Program-made: the position numbers and the translations under genes
Source of the DNA: an uncultured beta proteobacterium
Lineage (GTDB): Bacteria > Pseudomonadota > Gammaproteobacteria > Burkholderiales > Burkholderiaceae_C
Assembly (NCBI GenBank): GCA_903876715.1
Contig: CAIRBF010000289.1
Span: 1 to 64,000, forward strand
DNA: 64,000 bases
Reading direction: 5' to 3'
Notes under the pieces: model-generated
What the model was told of the DNA's origin: nothing
Seen by the model: the letters and a program-made list of their open reading frames with translations, nothing else
Databases searched by the model: none
Shown here: one piece after another, positions 31,547 to 42,564 of the stretch
Numbering within the stretch: position 1 is the first letter of the stretch
How the letters are laid out: the number at the start of each line of letters is the position of its first letter

Positions 31547-32733
31547 GCTGTGTGCAGACACGCCGCAGTATCGTCGGGTGTCGATGCGCCCGCAGGCGCA
31601 GGGTTGTGGACGCCGCGAGATGCAGCCTCGATGATGAGGCCACGCAACTCACCAAGGCCGGTGCCCGTCAATGCGCTGACGAACACTCTCGGAATCGAAG
31701 TTCCGTCGGCACGCGGTACGCTGTCAGCGAGCACCCGGGGAAGAGCGCTGGCGTCCAGACGGTCAGTCTTGTTGCAGACCAGGATCTGCGGGATGGTGCC
31801 TGCATCGATGCTGTCGAGCACGCGGTCCACCTCGATTCGCTGCTCGTGCAGCAACGGGCTTGCGGCATCGACGACGTGGAGGAGCAGGTCGGCGTCAGCC
31901 GCCTCCGAAAGCGTGGCACGGAAAGCCTCGACCAATTTGTGAGGCAATTCGCGAATGAAGCCCACCGTGTCCGACAGCGTGACCGAGGCGCCAGCGCTCG
32001 CGAGCCAAAGTTCACGAGTGGTCGTGTCTAGTGTGGCGAAGAGTTGGTCGGCCGCATAGCTGCGTGCCTTGACCAGCGCATTGAAAAGCGTGCTCTTGCC
32101 TGCGTTGGTGTAACCAACCAGACAGATGCGGAACGTGCCCCGCCGCTCGCGCGCACGGCGTTGCGTCGCCTGCTGACGTTGGACTTTGTCCAGGCGCCCC
32201 TTCAAAGCCTTGATCCGCTCGCCGATCATGCGCCGGTCCAACTCGATCTGGGTCTCTCCCGGACCGCCACGGGTGCCGATGCCGCCGCGCTGACGTTCGA
32301 GGTGAGACCATCGCCGCACGAGACGCGTGGACAGGTACTGCAATCGCGCGAGCTCGACTTGGAGCTTGCCCTCGTGACTGCGCGCGCGGTCAGCGAAGAT
32401 GTCGAGGATCAGCGCCGTCCGGTCGGAAACCTGCACGCCCAACAGACGTTCCAGGTTGCGCTGCTGCACCGGGCTGAGCGCCTGGTCGAAGATCACGCCC
32501 TGGGCGCCGCTGCCGGCCACCAGTGCCTTGATCTCCTCGGCCTTGCCCTGGCCGACGAACAGCGCCGCGTCCGGGGCTTTGCGCCGCGCCGTCACGCGGG
32601 CCACGGGATCGTCGCCGGCCGAACACGCCAGCAAGGCGAGTTCGTCGAGTTCAGGATCGAAGAAGTGACCAGGACCGAGATCGACCCCAACAAGTACCGT
32701 GCGAACAGCTGCCGGCGCTACAGGATTGCTCAA
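31543..32733 (-). CDS. hflX: GTPase HflX
   Basis: HflX is a ribosome-splitting GTPase active under stress. The N-terminal glycine-rich subdomain ends in the GGIGTRGGPGETQIELDRR signature. The G domain starts near residue 200 with G1 GYTNAGKSTLF, then G3 DTVGFI and G4 NKTD. The start is uncertain: TTG at 32733 (GGCGAGG upstream) gives 396 residues and matches where family similarity starts, while GTG at 32778 would add 15 residues. Its start overlaps the end of a 71-codon ORF after hfq. Confidence 0.92.
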   Translation of the reverse strand: MSNPVAPAAVRTVLVGVDLGPGHFFDPELDELALLACSAGDDPVARVTARRKAPDAALFVGQGKAEEIKALVAGSGAQGVIFDQALSPVQQRNLERLLGVQVSDRTALILDIFADRARSHEGKLQVELARLQYLSTRLVRRWSHLERQRGGIGTRGGPGETQIELDRRMIGERIKALKGRLDKVQRQQATQRRARERRGTFRICLVGYTNAGKSTLFNALVKARSYAADQLFATLDTTTRELWLASAGASVTLSDTVGFIRELPHKLVEAFRATLSEAADADLLLHVVDAASPLLHEQRIEVDRVLDSIDAGTIPQILVCNKTDRLDASALPRVLADSVPRADGTSIPRVFVSALTGTGLGELRGLIIEAASRGVHNPAPAGASTPDDTAACLHTA

Positions 32734-32945
32734 AGCGGCCTCGCCGATCCGCCAGCGCGGCGTGCGCACACGATACACCCCGTGAACCGCCGCACAGGAT
32801 GGACCTCACCAGGGCTCTCAAGATGACCACGACCCGCCCCCAGTATTCCTGGCCCCCCGCGAAGGCGTGAAGCGAGCAACGCGCGGCCCTTGGCGGAGTT
32901 CATGAGGAGCGCCATGACGTCTGACGAGACCGTCACCTCAGCCAT
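32730..32945 (-). CDS. possible 71-residue small protein between hfq and hflX
   Basis: An ATG sharing one base with the hfq stop (TGATG) opens a 71-codon frame whose TGA overlaps the proposed TTG start of hflX. The first 28 codons have about 80% G or C in third position and encode [20 protein letters not shown], a plausible helix. The second half has poorer codon use and an Arg/Gly-rich, unfamiliar sequence. I know no family for it. Open frames of this length arise by chance in GC-rich DNA, so this is a candidate only. Confidence 0.25.
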   Translation of the reverse strand: MAEVTVSSDVMALLMNSAKGRALLASRLRGGPGILGAGRGHLESPGEVHPVRRFTGCIVCARRAGGSARPL

Positions 32946-33184
32946 CAGGCCGGTTCGGGGTCGTTGGGGTGGAAGTTCACCGCGCGGCCGGGGACCACGG
33001 TCGAGATGGCGTGCTTGTAAACCATCTGGGTCACAGTGTTGCGCAGCAAGACCACGTACTGGTCGAACGATTCGATCTGCCCCTGCAGCTTGATGCCGTT
33101 GACAAGATAGATCGACACGGGGACGTGTTCCTTGCGCAAAAGATTGAGGAACGGATCTTGGAGAAGCTGGCCTTTGTTGCTCAC
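32945..33184 (-). CDS. hfq: RNA chaperone Hfq
   Basis: Hfq is the hexameric Sm-like protein that pairs small RNAs with mRNAs. The 79 residues contain the Sm1 region ([40 protein letters not shown]) and the Sm2 motif [10 protein letters not shown]. The C-terminal tail is very short ([13 protein letters not shown]), as usual in betaproteobacteria. It lies between der and hflX, the conserved order. Confidence 0.97.
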   Translation of the reverse strand: MSNKGQLLQDPFLNLLRKEHVPVSIYLVNGIKLQGQIESFDQYVVLLRNTVTQMVYKHAISTVVPGRAVNFHPNDPEPA

Positions 33185-33264
33185 GATATGCTCCGTGATG
33201 GATGATCGGACACCTTACCACATGGGGTCTGGCCGTCAGACCGCAAGGGCCGCCCGGCGACGCG

Positions 33265-34605
33265 TCAGTCCTGCTGGACGAAAGGGTTGTCCGCTGAACG
33301 CATCTCTATACGCAGCGGTGTGCCCGTGAGGCGGAAATGGTCTCGAATCCGCCCTTCCAGGTAACGCTTGTACGCGTCACTGACGTGCTCCAACGAGTTG
33401 CCGTGGATCACGATCACGGGCGGATTCATGCCGCCCTGGTGTGCGTAGCGCAGTTTCGGCCGGAAGCGTCCGGCGCGCGCCGGCTGCTGATGCGCCACCG
33501 CCTCCAGCAACACCTTGTTCAAGGCTGGCGTCGGCAGCTTGCACATTGCCGAATCGTACGCTTGTCCAATGGCGCGCCAGAGTGGACCCAGGCCCTGGCG
33601 CCGCAATGCCGAGACGTGCAGCGGAGGCGCGTGTCGCAGGAAACTCAGGCGCTGGTCAATCGAACGCTGCAGCATCTCGCGCTGGTAGGCGTCCACGGCA
33701 TCCCACTTGTTGAGCGCAATCACGACCGCACGACCGCACTCCAGGACATATCCTGCGATGTGCGCATCCTGCTCGGAAACGCCCTGCGTGGCATCCAGCA
33801 GCAGCACGACCACGTTGGCGTGCTCGATGGCCTGGAGGGTCTTGACCACGGAGAACTTCTCCACAGCCTCGAAGACGCGGCCCTTGCGCCGCAAGCCCGC
33901 CGTGTCGACCAATTCGAAACGTCGCCCCTCACGCTCGAAGGGAACGACGATCGCGTCCCGCGTCGTACCGGGCTGGTCGAAGGCGATCAACCGCTCCTCG
34001 CCCAGCCAGGCGTTGATGAGTGTGGACTTGCCCACGTTCGGCCGTCCCGCAACGGCCAGCCGAACAGGCCGATCCGCGTCCTCCTGACTGGCCGCTTCAT
34101 CGTCCTCCTGTGGTGGCAGTTGATCCAACGCCACCTCGACGAGGCTGCGGATGCCCTGACCGTGGGCCGAGGAGACCGGAACCGGCTCGCCGATACCGAG
34201 CTCATGGAACTCGGCCAGCAGCGGCGACTCCCGCATGCCCTCAGCCTTGTTGGCAGCCAACACCACGCGCTTGCGCTGACTGCGCAGGTAGTCGGCAATG
34301 TCGTGATCCTGCGCCGAAAGCCCGGCGCGGACATCGACGACGAAGATGACGACATCGGCCTCGGCAACGGCCTGGCGTGTCTGGCGCGCCATCTCACGCA
34401 CGATGCCGGCACCCGCGTCAGGCTCGAAGCCCCCCGTGTCAACAACGATGAACTCACGCGGGCCCAGGCGTGCGTTTCCGTAGTGCCGGTCGCGCGTCAG
34501 GCCTGGGAAGTCGGCCACGATGGCGTCACGGCTCTTCGTCAGGCGGTTGAAAAGCGTACTCTTGCCGACATTGGGTCGGCCGACGATGGCAACAACGGGC
34601 TTCAC
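33265..34605 (-). CDS. der: ribosome biogenesis GTPase Der (EngA)
   Basis: Der has two tandem GTPase domains and a C-terminal KH-like domain and is essential for 50S maturation. G1 motifs are GRPNVGKST at 9-17 and again near residue 185; G3 motifs are DTGGF and DTAGL; G4 motifs are NKAEG and NKWD. NKAEG replaces the usual NKxD/NKxE form in domain 1, as often in this family. The 446 residues start at GTG 34605; no ATG fits before the first G1 motif. The acidic linker [14 protein letters not shown] joins the domains. Confidence 0.95.
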   Translation of the reverse strand: MKPVVAIVGRPNVGKSTLFNRLTKSRDAIVADFPGLTRDRHYGNARLGPREFIVVDTGGFEPDAGAGIVREMARQTRQAVAEADVVIFVVDVRAGLSAQDHDIADYLRSQRKRVVLAANKAEGMRESPLLAEFHELGIGEPVPVSSAHGQGIRSLVEVALDQLPPQEDDEAASQEDADRPVRLAVAGRPNVGKSTLINAWLGEERLIAFDQPGTTRDAIVVPFEREGRRFELVDTAGLRRKGRVFEAVEKFSVVKTLQAIEHANVVVLLLDATQGVSEQDAHIAGYVLECGRAVVIALNKWDAVDAYQREMLQRSIDQRLSFLRHAPPLHVSALRRQGLGPLWRAIGQAYDSAMCKLPTPALNKVLLEAVAHQQPARAGRFRPKLRYAHQGGMNPPVIVIHGNSLEHVSDAYKRYLEGRIRDHFRLTGTPLRIEMRSADNPFVQQD

Positions 34606-34627
34606 TGGGCAGGAACCGCCAAGAATC

Positions 34628-35770
34628 TCACTCAGGCCGGAAGGCGAACACCCCGCCCGAGCGGCTGGCCACCAGAAGCGTGGCGCCCGAAAGCACCGGG
34701 GTGGAGACGATGGCGCTGCCGTCTGTGGGCAGGCGCAACAAAGGCCGGCCGTCCTGACGATCGACGAAATGAAGCTGACCGTCGAGGTCGCCGAAGACTG
34801 CAGCCCGGCCCGCCAGGACGATGCCCGACAGTTGCCGGAAAAGGAACTTCTCGCTCGTCCAGACCAGCTGCCCCGTCCCCTGACGCCAAGCAGACAGACG
34901 ATCGCTCGCATCGGCAGCCACGAGCAGTTCATCGTCGGCACCTACCGCCTGGGTACCTCCCACGTTGCGCGACCAGCGCAGCACGCCACGCGCGGCATCC
35001 ACACAGCCGACCGACGACTGGAATGCACGAACGCACACCGAGGATTCCACACGAACGGCTGGTCCGATCAGATCAGCCAGGCGCTCGACTTCATTCGTGC
35101 CGCGCGGCGATGCAACGGCCACCTCCCAACGCACGCTACCCCGCAAAGGCTCGACCGACGCCAAGCGAGGCCCCTGCCCGACGACCAGGGTGTCGCCGAA
35201 AGGAAGGATCACGCCTGCCTGCCCAAGCGTCAACGGATCCCCAGGGCGCTGCAACGCCCAAAGCGAGCGACCGTCCAGCGCATCAAAGGCCTGTACGGAC
35301 CGGTCCACACCGAGGACGAAAACCCGCTCGCCTGCCACCAGCGGTGCCGTCAGGACGCGGCCCGCCAGACGCGACTTCCAAGCAAGCCGCCCCTCGTCAA
35401 AGACGACGAGTTCGTTGTTGCGGGTGACAACCGCCGCATGGCGGCCATCGCTGCCCACACCCGCGGCCAGCGGTGCTCCGGCCTGCGCCCGCCACACCAC
35501 CGCCCCCGTGCCGATATCCAAAGCGACGACCGAACCGTCGTCGCCGGCAGCATAGACGCGCCCTTCACGCACCGTCATGGCCAGAGGAAAGCCTATTCCG
35601 GGCAATTTGAAGTTCCAGATCTGCCGTCCGGCGATCTGGGGCGCCACGGGTTCCAGTACCGCCGGCTTGGGCTTGTCGCTGGCGCAACCCGCCAGAGCAG
35701 CCACCAGCGCGCCGGCCAGGCCAAGCCGCGCCACGAGGCGACGCCAACCACGTGCGCGCTCGACGATCAT
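34628..35770 (-). CDS. bamB: outer membrane protein assembly lipoprotein BamB
   Basis: BamB is a beta-propeller lipoprotein that binds BamA POTRA domains. The 380-residue precursor has a lipoprotein signal with lipobox LAGC (Cys29). It is followed by repeated PQQ/WD-like blades ([60 protein letters not shown]). ATG 35770 is two bases after the preceding TPR gene stop. It lies between the YfgM-like gene and der, the conserved arrangement. Confidence 0.95.
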   Translation of the reverse strand: MIVERARGWRRLVARLGLAGALVAALAGCASDKPKPAVLEPVAPQIAGRQIWNFKLPGIGFPLAMTVREGRVYAAGDDGSVVALDIGTGAVVWRAQAGAPLAAGVGSDGRHAAVVTRNNELVVFDEGRLAWKSRLAGRVLTAPLVAGERVFVLGVDRSVQAFDALDGRSLWALQRPGDPLTLGQAGVILPFGDTLVVGQGPRLASVEPLRGSVRWEVAVASPRGTNEVERLADLIGPAVRVESSVCVRAFQSSVGCVDAARGVLRWSRNVGGTQAVGADDELLVAADASDRLSAWRQGTGQLVWTSEKFLFRQLSGIVLAGRAAVFGDLDGQLHFVDRQDGRPLLRLPTDGSAIVSTPVLSGATLLVASRSGGVFAFRPE

Positions 35771-35772
35771 GA

Positions 35773-36426
35773 TCAACGAGCCACCACCACCGGCGCGCCC
35801 AGGGCCGTCAGCTTCGCTTCGACGACTCTACGGTAGTCGAGCGACTCGGCCAGGCCCTGATGTGCAGCGCGGTAGGCCTCAACGGCGTCGGCCACCTTCC
35901 CCTGCGACTTCAGCACGTCACCTCGACGATCAGCCACAAGCGCCTCAAAGCCCGGCGCTGTGACGCGGGAGAGCGCCTCGAGCGCTGCATCGGCCCGCTT
36001 GGCATCCAGGTGCAATGCGGCCAGCCGCAGGCGCGCGACCGCTTGCACGGCAGGGTCTGTGGCCTTGTCGGCCACCCAGGTCAACGTTGCGACGGATTCG
36101 TCAGCCTTCGCCCGCTCGTGCTGCAGACGCGCCACGAGCAAGCCTCCATGAGCAGCCCATGTCGTGCCCGGATGGCGATCTCGCAGGTCAGAGAAAACCC
36201 TCGCTGCCCGCTCGACATCGCCGGCGACCACAGTCCGGTCCAACTCATCGAACAAGACACCCGCCTTGACGCCCTGTTCGCGCTGGTACCAATTCCAGCC
36301 GTTCCAGCCAGCGAAGCCGGCAAGCGCTGCGATCAAGGCCCACGTGATCAGGTTGCCCCAGCGCTTCCAGAATGCCTTCAGTTCGTCGATCTGCTCCTGC
36401 TCTTGCAGGTCGAGGGTAGTCGCCAT
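35773..36426 (-). CDS. YfgM-like tetratricopeptide membrane protein
   Basis: A 217-residue protein with an acidic cytoplasmic N-terminus (MATTLDLQEQEQIDELKAFW), one membrane helix (about 27-47, NLITWALIAALAGFAGWNGW) and a periplasmic helical repeat domain. This matches YfgM (TPR_21), an ancillary SecYEG-associated protein linked to periplasmic chaperones. It lies between hisS and bamB, as in E. coli. Confidence 0.9.
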   Translation of the reverse strand: MATTLDLQEQEQIDELKAFWKRWGNLITWALIAALAGFAGWNGWNWYQREQGVKAGVLFDELDRTVVAGDVERAARVFSDLRDRHPGTTWAAHGGLLVARLQHERAKADESVATLTWVADKATDPAVQAVARLRLAALHLDAKRADAALEALSRVTAPGFEALVADRRGDVLKSQGKVADAVEAYRAAHQGLAESLDYRRVVEAKLTALGAPVVVAR

Positions 36427-36451
36427 GGGGCTCCCGGCTGAGAAGTGTCGA

Positions 36452-37768
36452 TTATGCGGCGCGCAGCCCGACCGCCCATTGGGCAAGGTCAGCGATCCGA
36501 TGGGTTGTCTGGGTCGCCTGATCGTCGCGCAAAGGCTTGACCGAGACGCAGCCCTGCGCCAACTCCTGGGCCCCGAAAACCACAGCGTACCGCGCGCCGC
36601 TGGCATCGGCGCGGCGGAACTGGCTCTTCATGCTCCCCTGACCTTCGGCCGAGGCAGCGTGCATCACCACAGACAGCCCCTGCGACCGCAGCGATTCGGC
36701 CACGGAAATCGCGACCGGGGCTGCAGCACCATCGGGCAGTATGCAATAGACATCGGGCGGCGCTGGTTGGGGGCCGAGACCGAGTTCCGCGACAAGGTCG
36801 AGCACCCGCTCGATACCCATGCCCCAACCGATGCCCGGGGCGGGCTTGCCGCCCAGCATCTGCACGAGCGGGTCGTAGCGCCCGCCTCCGCACAGCGTGC
36901 CCTGAGCACCCAGTTTGTCGGTCACCCACTCGAAAACCGTCAGGTTGTAGTAGTCCATGCCGCGTACAAGACGCGGATTGATCGTGTAGCCCTGACCTGC
37001 CGCCTCCAGCGCGCCGCAGACCGACTCCAGATGGCTGCGGGAGGCCGCGCCCAGGTAGTCGGCCAGGCAGGGCGCGCTGTCGACCACCGACGACATCGCC
37101 GGGTTCTTGGTGTCCAGGATGCGCAGCGGGTTGGTGTGCAGACGACGCAATGCATCGGCATCCAGGTGATCACGATGGGCTTCGAAATGGGCAATCAACG
37201 CCTCACGGTGGGCACGGCGCTCGTCCAACTGACCCAGGCTGTTGAGCTCGAGCCGGACGTCGCCGAGACCGAGTTCTCGCCACAGGGACCGCGCCATCAG
37301 GATGACCTCGGCATCGATCTCCGGTCCGGGATGCCCAAGGGCCTCGACCCCGACCTGATGAAACTGCCGGTAGCGCCCACGCTGCGGACGCTCGTGGCGG
37401 AACATCGGCCCGATGTAATACAGACGCTTGCCACCGTCATGCAGCAGGTTGTGCTCTATCGCAGCCCGCACGACGCCAGCGGTGTTCTCGGGGCGCAGCG
37501 TCAACGCGTCACCATTCATGCTGTCTACGAAGGAGTACATCTCCTTCTCGACGATGTCGGTAACCTCACCCAGTCCCCGAACGAACAGGGCGGTCGGTTC
37601 GACGACAGGCGTGCGGACGTTGCGGTAACCGTATCGACACATCACACGTCGAACAGCGTCTTCGAACCACTCCCAGCGTGCCGAATCGGGGGGGAGGATG
37701 TCGTTCATGCCGCGGACGGCGCGCAGCGGGCTCGCGCCGTTGCGGGTGGCGGGGTCGGACTCTGACAT
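36452..37768 (-). CDS. hisS: histidyl-tRNA synthetase
   Basis: HisS charges tRNA-His. The 438-residue class II synthetase has motif 1 ([15 protein letters not shown]), motif 2 ([19 protein letters not shown]), the histidine-specific segments [15 protein letters not shown] and [10 protein letters not shown], motif 3 ([12 protein letters not shown]) and a C-terminal anticodon-binding domain. ATG 37768 is chosen; a TTG 45 bases upstream gives an unlikely extension. It lies 26 bp ahead of the YfgM-like gene. Confidence 0.97.
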   Translation of the reverse strand: MSESDPATRNGASPLRAVRGMNDILPPDSARWEWFEDAVRRVMCRYGYRNVRTPVVEPTALFVRGLGEVTDIVEKEMYSFVDSMNGDALTLRPENTAGVVRAAIEHNLLHDGGKRLYYIGPMFRHERPQRGRYRQFHQVGVEALGHPGPEIDAEVILMARSLWRELGLGDVRLELNSLGQLDERRAHREALIAHFEAHRDHLDADALRRLHTNPLRILDTKNPAMSSVVDSAPCLADYLGAASRSHLESVCGALEAAGQGYTINPRLVRGMDYYNLTVFEWVTDKLGAQGTLCGGGRYDPLVQMLGGKPAPGIGWGMGIERVLDLVAELGLGPQPAPPDVYCILPDGAAAPVAISVAESLRSQGLSVVMHAASAEGQGSMKSQFRRADASGARYAVVFGAQELAQGCVSVKPLRDDQATQTTHRIADLAQWAVGLRAA

Positions 37769-37852
37769 GGGAACTCTCTGCGCTGTGCCGGCGCGGGGTA
37801 TCGAATGGGCCAAGCCCGGCCCGTGCGCCAGGCTCAGGCGAAGCAGCCGGGT

Positions 37853-39136
37853 TCAGACGGGGGTGGAGGTGACGCCGAACCGGCGCTGGATGTAGCTCTC
37901 GACGATCTGCTGGAATTCGGCAACGATACCCTCGCCCCGCAGCGTCAAGGCCTTCTGTCCGTCGATGAAGACCGGCGCCGCTGGGGCTTCGCCTGTCCCC
38001 GGCAGGCTGATCCCGATGTCGGCGTGCTTGCTCTCGCCCGGACCGTTGACGATGCAACCCATCACGGCCACGCGCAAGCTCTCCACGCCCGGATAAAGGG
38101 ACCGCCACACAGGCATGCGGGCGCGCAGATGGTCGTCAATCTGCTTGGCCAGTTCCTGGAAAGTCGTGCTGGTCGTGCGGCCGCAGCCAGGACAGGCGGT
38201 GACGCTGGGATTGAAGGCACGCAGGCCCAGAGCCTGCAGGATCTCGAGCGCGACGACGACCTCCTGGGTACGCGCTTCACCGGGCTGTGGCGTCAGACTG
38301 ACGCGGATGGTGTCGCCGATGCCCTCCTGCAGCAGCAACCCCAGAGCAACGGAAGAACCGACAGTACCCTTTGTGCCCATACCGGCCTCGGTCAGGCCGA
38401 GGTGCAGCGCGTGGTCACAACGAGCCGCCAACGCGCGATAGACGGTGACGAGGTCCTGCACGCCGCTGACCTTGCAGCTGATGATCACTTGGTCGGGGTC
38501 CATGCCCAGTGCGCAGGCCTCACGCGCCGATTGCAAACCCGACTGCACGAGCGCCTGGTACATCACCTGTTTGGCATCCCACGGCGCGGCACGCCCAGCG
38601 TTGTCGTCCATCATCTGGGCCAGCAGGTCCTGGTCGAGACTGCCCCAGTTCACACCGATACGCACCGGGCGCTGGTAGCGCATCGCGGCTTCAATCATCT
38701 GCGCGAACTGCGCATCCCGCTTGCGGCCCTTGCCCACATTGCCGGGATTGATGCGGTACTTGCTCAGCGCGCGCGCGCAATCGGGGTACAGGCTCAACAG
38801 TGTGTGCCCGTTGTAGTGAAAGTCCCCAACCAGAGGCACGTCGATGCCCATGCGATCGAGCTGTTCCCGGATGTGCGGGACCGCCTGGGCTGCCTCTGGC
38901 GTGTTGACGGTGATGCGGACCAGTTCCGAGCCCGCTTGCGCCAGTTCCTTGACCTGGATCGCCGTACCGATCACGTCAACCGTGTCCGTGTTGGTCATCG
39001 ACTGCACACGCACGGGCGCGTCACCGCCGATCGTGACCACACGCGAGCCCCAGACCACCCGGGCCTGACGGGAACGGCGTGGCCTCGGATAGGCCGCAGC
39101 TATCGGAGCGTTCATGGGATCCGGTGACTGGTCCAT
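37853..39136 (-). CDS. ispG: 4-hydroxy-3-methylbut-2-enyl diphosphate synthase (flavodoxin)
   Basis: IspG is the [4Fe-4S] enzyme that forms HMBPP late in the MEP pathway, downstream of Dxr. The 427 residues contain the TIM-barrel segments [12 protein letters not shown] and [10 protein letters not shown]. The cluster ligands are in [12 protein letters not shown] and [18 protein letters not shown]. The length fits the longer proteobacterial form. The start may be ATG 39136 or ATG 39115. It follows rodZ by 8 bp. Confidence 0.96.
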   Translation of the reverse strand: MDQSPDPMNAPIAAAYPRPRRSRQARVVWGSRVVTIGGDAPVRVQSMTNTDTVDVIGTAIQVKELAQAGSELVRITVNTPEAAQAVPHIREQLDRMGIDVPLVGDFHYNGHTLLSLYPDCARALSKYRINPGNVGKGRKRDAQFAQMIEAAMRYQRPVRIGVNWGSLDQDLLAQMMDDNAGRAAPWDAKQVMYQALVQSGLQSAREACALGMDPDQVIISCKVSGVQDLVTVYRALAARCDHALHLGLTEAGMGTKGTVGSSVALGLLLQEGIGDTIRVSLTPQPGEARTQEVVVALEILQALGLRAFNPSVTACPGCGRTTSTTFQELAKQIDDHLRARMPVWRSLYPGVESLRVAVMGCIVNGPGESKHADIGISLPGTGEAPAAPVFIDGQKALTLRGEGIVAEFQQIVESYIQRRFGVTSTPV

Positions 39137-39144
39137 CGGTGTGC

Positions 39145-40038
39145 TCACTTGATTTCGATGCTGGCCATATTGTCCCTGGTCCAGGGCCGCAGATCGACAG
39201 GCTGCCCGTTGAATACGACGATGGCGGAATTGGCATTGCCTACGACCAGGCGCAGGGGCCGCCCGCCCTCGATCGGCGCAGACTCGCCTGCAACCAGCGT
39301 ACGCGCCCACAGCGTTCGGCCGTAGCCGTCGCGCAGTTCTACCCAAGTCGGCGCCGTCACACGAACCGCAGAGGCATGCGGTGAGGCAACGCCCCCTCGA
39401 GCGGCGGCCTCCAAAAACCTCCCACGCCCCTCAGCGGTCGGTGGCGTCAAACCTGTTCCCGAAGCGGCTTGCCCCTGGAGCGCTGACGAAGCCGCCGACG
39501 GGGCCGTCCGCTGCGGTGAGGTAGACGGGGAAGAACTCGCAGCCGACGACGCAGAGGCCGCTGCCGTTGCCGATGTCAGCGGCTCACGCGCACCGAATTG
39601 CAGCAAGGGCCACGAAGACCACAGCAGACCGGCGATCAGTGCCATGACGATCACCACACCAGCAGCCATGAGCAGCGGCGATCGCCGGGCGGGGACGCTG
39701 TGCCCCACCCAGCCGTGGCTGGCCCGGGCATCGAAAGGGGCCCGCAATCCGGTCGTCACGTGCTCCAGCGCTTCGGGCAAACCGTCGGTCCTGGGCAGCA
39801 ACGCAAGAACGGGAGCCGAATCGACGCCCATGACACGACACACCGACATTGCAAGCGCCCGGGTGAACGCTGCGTCTGGCAGTTCGTCATACCGGTCGTG
39901 CTCCAGCGCCTGGAGCTTGAGGACACTGACTTTGAGAGTGGTGGCCAGCGCATCCAGCCGCAGACCCAGCCTCTCGCGCTCGGCGCGGATCAGCGTACCG
40001 GCAGATGCCATGCCCGCAGCAGCTTGCGCCTCATTCAT
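39145..40038 (-). CDS. rodZ: cell-shape protein RodZ-like (helix-turn-helix and DUF4115)
   Basis: A 297-residue bitopic protein. A cytoplasmic Xre-like helix-turn-helix (about 10-80, with [24 protein letters not shown]) would bind MreB. A membrane helix follows at about 118-138 ([19 protein letters not shown]), then a Ser/Ala/Thr/Pro linker, then a periplasmic DUF4115 domain ([19 protein letters not shown]). The start ATG 40038 overlaps the pilW stop by 8 bases. The pilW-rodZ-ispG-hisS order is conserved. Confidence 0.9.
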   Translation of the reverse strand: MNEAQAAAGMASAGTLIRAERERLGLRLDALATTLKVSVLKLQALEHDRYDELPDAAFTRALAMSVCRVMGVDSAPVLALLPRTDGLPEALEHVTTGLRAPFDARASHGWVGHSVPARRSPLLMAAGVVIVMALIAGLLWSSWPLLQFGAREPLTSATAAASASSAASSSPSTSPQRTAPSAASSALQGQAASGTGLTPPTAEGRGRFLEAAARGGVASPHASAVRVTAPTWVELRDGYGRTLWARTLVAGESAPIEGGRPLRLVVGNANSAIVVFNGQPVDLRPWTRDNMASIEIK

Positions 40039-40870
40039 CGAAACGCCCTTCCCGATACCAGACGGCCTGCACGGACGCCGGGAAACGCTCCGCCAGCAGC
40101 CGCCCTGCCTGTTGCATCGCAGAACGGTCGCCCAGCCGCAGCTCGACCTTGACAGCCAGCCACAAGATCTGCGCGTTGACGATTTCCTCGTCGCCCTGCA
40201 GGCGCTGCAACTGCGCGCGGGCTCCAACGTCGTCACCCAGCAAGAACAGCACCTCGGCAAGAGGATAGACAGCAGCCGGATTTCCCGGGTCGCGCTCCGC
40301 CACGCGGCTCAGCGTCAGCCGTGCCCGCTGGAGCTGCCCGGCGCGCCCTTGGCATACCCCCTGAGCCAGCGCGGTCCGTTCCGCGGCACGGTAGGCGGGT
40401 TGCTCCAAGGCGCTGGCAAGCCAAGCATCGGCCTCGGACCAGCGACGCTGCTGACACAGGAACCAGCCATAGTTGTGCATCGCGTCGCCGCTGCGCGGCG
40501 AAAGCTGCAAGGCGCGCCGGAAGCTGTCCTCGGCCAGCCCTGCTTCGCCGAGTTGCGCGTAAATGAGACCGCGAAGTTCGTGCGCTGGCGCCATATCTGG
40601 CCGCGCGGCGAGTGCCCGCTTGACCTCGTCCAAGGCCACCGCCGTCTGACCGCGGGCAAAGTAGCCCGAGGCGAGTTCCAGCCGGACCTGGGCCAGACGG
40701 TCGGCATCGCTCAAATCAGAAGTGATGCGGAGATCGCGCTGCAACGTGCCGCCATCGAGCGCCGCGCATCCCATCAACCCGCACGCCACCAACAGGACAA
40801 ACGCACAGCGCAGCGCCTGCCCATACCTGGAGGTCCGGGCGTCAAGACGGCACAGCGAGTCAGACCTCAT
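40031..40870 (-). CDS. pilW: type IV pilus biogenesis TPR lipoprotein PilW/PilF
   Basis: A lipoprotein with lipobox LMGC (Cys35) and a chain of TPR units ([59 protein letters not shown]). The PilF/PilW pilotin localises the PilQ secretin to the outer membrane. No other pilus gene is in the window, but this gene normally lies here, after rlmN. Its ATG overlaps the rlmN stop by four bases. Confidence 0.88.
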   Translation of the reverse strand: MRSDSLCRLDARTSRYGQALRCAFVLLVACGLMGCAALDGGTLQRDLRITSDLSDADRLAQVRLELASGYFARGQTAVALDEVKRALAARPDMAPAHELRGLIYAQLGEAGLAEDSFRRALQLSPRSGDAMHNYGWFLCQQRRWSEADAWLASALEQPAYRAAERTALAQGVCQGRAGQLQRARLTLSRVAERDPGNPAAVYPLAEVLFLLGDDVGARAQLQRLQGDEEIVNAQILWLAVKVELRLGDRSAMQQAGRLLAERFPASVQAVWYREGRFDE

Positions 40871-42003
40871 CGAGCCGCAACCACTGGGATCGGAAACACA
40901 TCGCGCGCCAGACGCGAACCGACGTCGGTGCGGTCGAGCACCTCACCAGCCAGTTGACCACAAGCGGCGTCGATGTCATCACCGCGCGTGCGGCGCACCG
41001 TCGTTACGATCCCGGCCGCCTGCAGGGAGCGCGCGAAGGCGAGCACGCGCTCCTTCGGGGACCGGCGCAAACCGGAAGCCGGGAAGGGATTGAACGGTAT
41101 CAGGTTGAGCTTGCAAGGCACCGTCTGCCCTGACTCAGGCGACTGGCCACGCACCAACGCCACCAGACGGCGCGCATGGTCGTCACTGTCGTTCACGCCG
41201 TCGAGCATGCAGTACTCGAACGTGATGAAGTCGCGCGGAGCAACCTCCAGATACCGCGAACAGGCGGACATGAGTTCGCCCAGCGGGTACTTGCGGTTCA
41301 AGGGCACCAGATGATCACGCAAGGTGTCGTCAGGGGCGTGCAGCGATACCGCCAATGCCACCGGACATGTCTGTCCGAGCCGATCGATCATGGGAACGAC
41401 GCCCGAGGTCGAAACCGTCACGCGCCGTCGGGACAGGCCATACGCGTGATCGTCCAGCATGATCCGCAAGGCCGGAACGACGGCCGCGAAGTTCTGCAGA
41501 GGCTCGCCCATGCCCATCATCACGATGTTATCGATGGCACGCTCACCCTGGCCGAGATTCAGCCGCGCGCGCAGGCGGTGCTCGGCCCACCAAAGCTGCG
41601 CCACGATCTCCGCGGTGGACAGGTTGCGACTGAAACCCTGATGTCCCGTGGAACAGAAGCGGCACCCCACAGCGCAACCCGCCTGCGAGGACACACACAG
41701 CGTTCCTCGGTCGCTCTCGGGGATGTAGACCGTCTCGACCGCGTTGCCGTCACCCACGTCGAACAGCCACTTGACGGTACCGTCGGCCGAACATTGTTCG
41801 GTCAGCACCGGCAGCGCGCGAACCTCATAGCTACCCTGCAGCTTCTCGCGCAGCGACCGCGCGATGTCGGTCATGCGCGAGAAGTCGGTTTCACCCGCGC
41901 GGTGGATCCAGCGGAACAGCTGGATCGCACGAAAACGCTTTTCCTGGAGCACATCGAGACGGGCGACCATCGCGTCGAGATCAAGGCCGAGGAGATTCAC
42001 CAT
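40867..42003 (-). CDS. rlmN: 23S rRNA/tRNA (adenine-C2)-methyltransferase RlmN
   Basis: RlmN is a radical-SAM enzyme that methylates C2 of A2503 in 23S rRNA and A37 in some tRNAs. The 378 residues have the cluster motif [11 protein letters not shown] (CxxxCxxC), [23 protein letters not shown], and the C-terminal [15 protein letters not shown] with the second catalytic cysteine. ATG 42003 is chosen over an earlier non-ATG start. Confidence 0.97.
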   Translation of the reverse strand: MVNLLGLDLDAMVARLDVLQEKRFRAIQLFRWIHRAGETDFSRMTDIARSLREKLQGSYEVRALPVLTEQCSADGTVKWLFDVGDGNAVETVYIPESDRGTLCVSSQAGCAVGCRFCSTGHQGFSRNLSTAEIVAQLWWAEHRLRARLNLGQGERAIDNIVMMGMGEPLQNFAAVVPALRIMLDDHAYGLSRRRVTVSTSGVVPMIDRLGQTCPVALAVSLHAPDDTLRDHLVPLNRKYPLGELMSACSRYLEVAPRDFITFEYCMLDGVNDSDDHARRLVALVRGQSPESGQTVPCKLNLIPFNPFPASGLRRSPKERVLAFARSLQAAGIVTTVRRTRGDDIDAACGQLAGEVLDRTDVGSRLARDVFPIPVVAAR

Positions 42004-42066
42004 CGGTCGAAGCCTCTTCCGTGCCGCCGCGCCCACCCAAGCCAGCCCACGGGCCGGCGATCGGCA

Positions 42067-42492
42067 TCAGCGAGCGTGGATCTGCATGCCCGGGAAAAAG
42101 AAAGCCACCTCGACCGCAGCAGTCTCCGCGGCGTCGGAGCCGTGAACGGCGTTGGCATCGATGCTGTCGGCGAAGTCCGCCCGAATCGTGCCCGCCGCAG
42201 CCTTCCTGGGATCAGTCGCCCCCATGAGCTCCCGGTTGCGAAGGATTGCAGACTCACCCTCGAGGGCCTGCACCATCACCGGGCCTGAAATCATGAAGCT
42301 GACGAGATCGTTGAAGAAGGGACGTGCCTTGTGCACGGCGTAGAAGGCCTCGGCGTCCGCGCGGGACAGCTGCATCATCCGCGCAGCCACGATCTTGAGC
42401 CCGGCGGCCTCGAATCGCGAATAGATCTGACCGATGACGTTCTTCGCCACCGCATCGGGCTTGATGATCGACAGCGTGCGTTCGATGGCCAT
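42067..42492 (-). CDS. ndk: nucleoside diphosphate kinase
   Basis: Ndk equilibrates nucleoside di- and triphosphates through a phospho-histidine. The 141 residues have [20 protein letters not shown] at the start and the active-site block [20 protein letters not shown] with the catalytic His. Full family length. It lies 63 bp before rlmN and probably heads the long minus-strand cluster, with its own promoter candidate upstream. Confidence 0.97.
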   Translation of the reverse strand: MAIERTLSIIKPDAVAKNVIGQIYSRFEAAGLKIVAARMMQLSRADAEAFYAVHKARPFFNDLVSFMISGPVMVQALEGESAILRNRELMGATDPRKAAAGTIRADFADSIDANAVHGSDAAETAAVEVAFFFPGMQIHAR

Positions 42493-42530
42493 TGAAATCA
42501 ACTCCTGGTGTCCGTGAATGAAAACCCATT

Positions 42531-42536
42531 ATTTTA
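42531..42536 (-). promoter_or_regulatory. candidate -10 box of the ndk promoter
   Basis: TAAAAT on the minus strand, 39 bases before the ndk ATG, lies in a short AT-rich island (TAAAATAATGGGTTTT) within otherwise GC-rich DNA. No good -35 is seen at the usual distance. Confidence 0.4.
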
Positions 42537-42564
42537 GGCCCAGCGGCAGGAGGGCCGCCAGGTG

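Noticed and set aside
36164-37765. 533-codon open frame on the plus strand across hisS
   Set aside because: It is antisense to hisS, which has all class II synthetase motifs; long open antisense frames are expected at this GC content.
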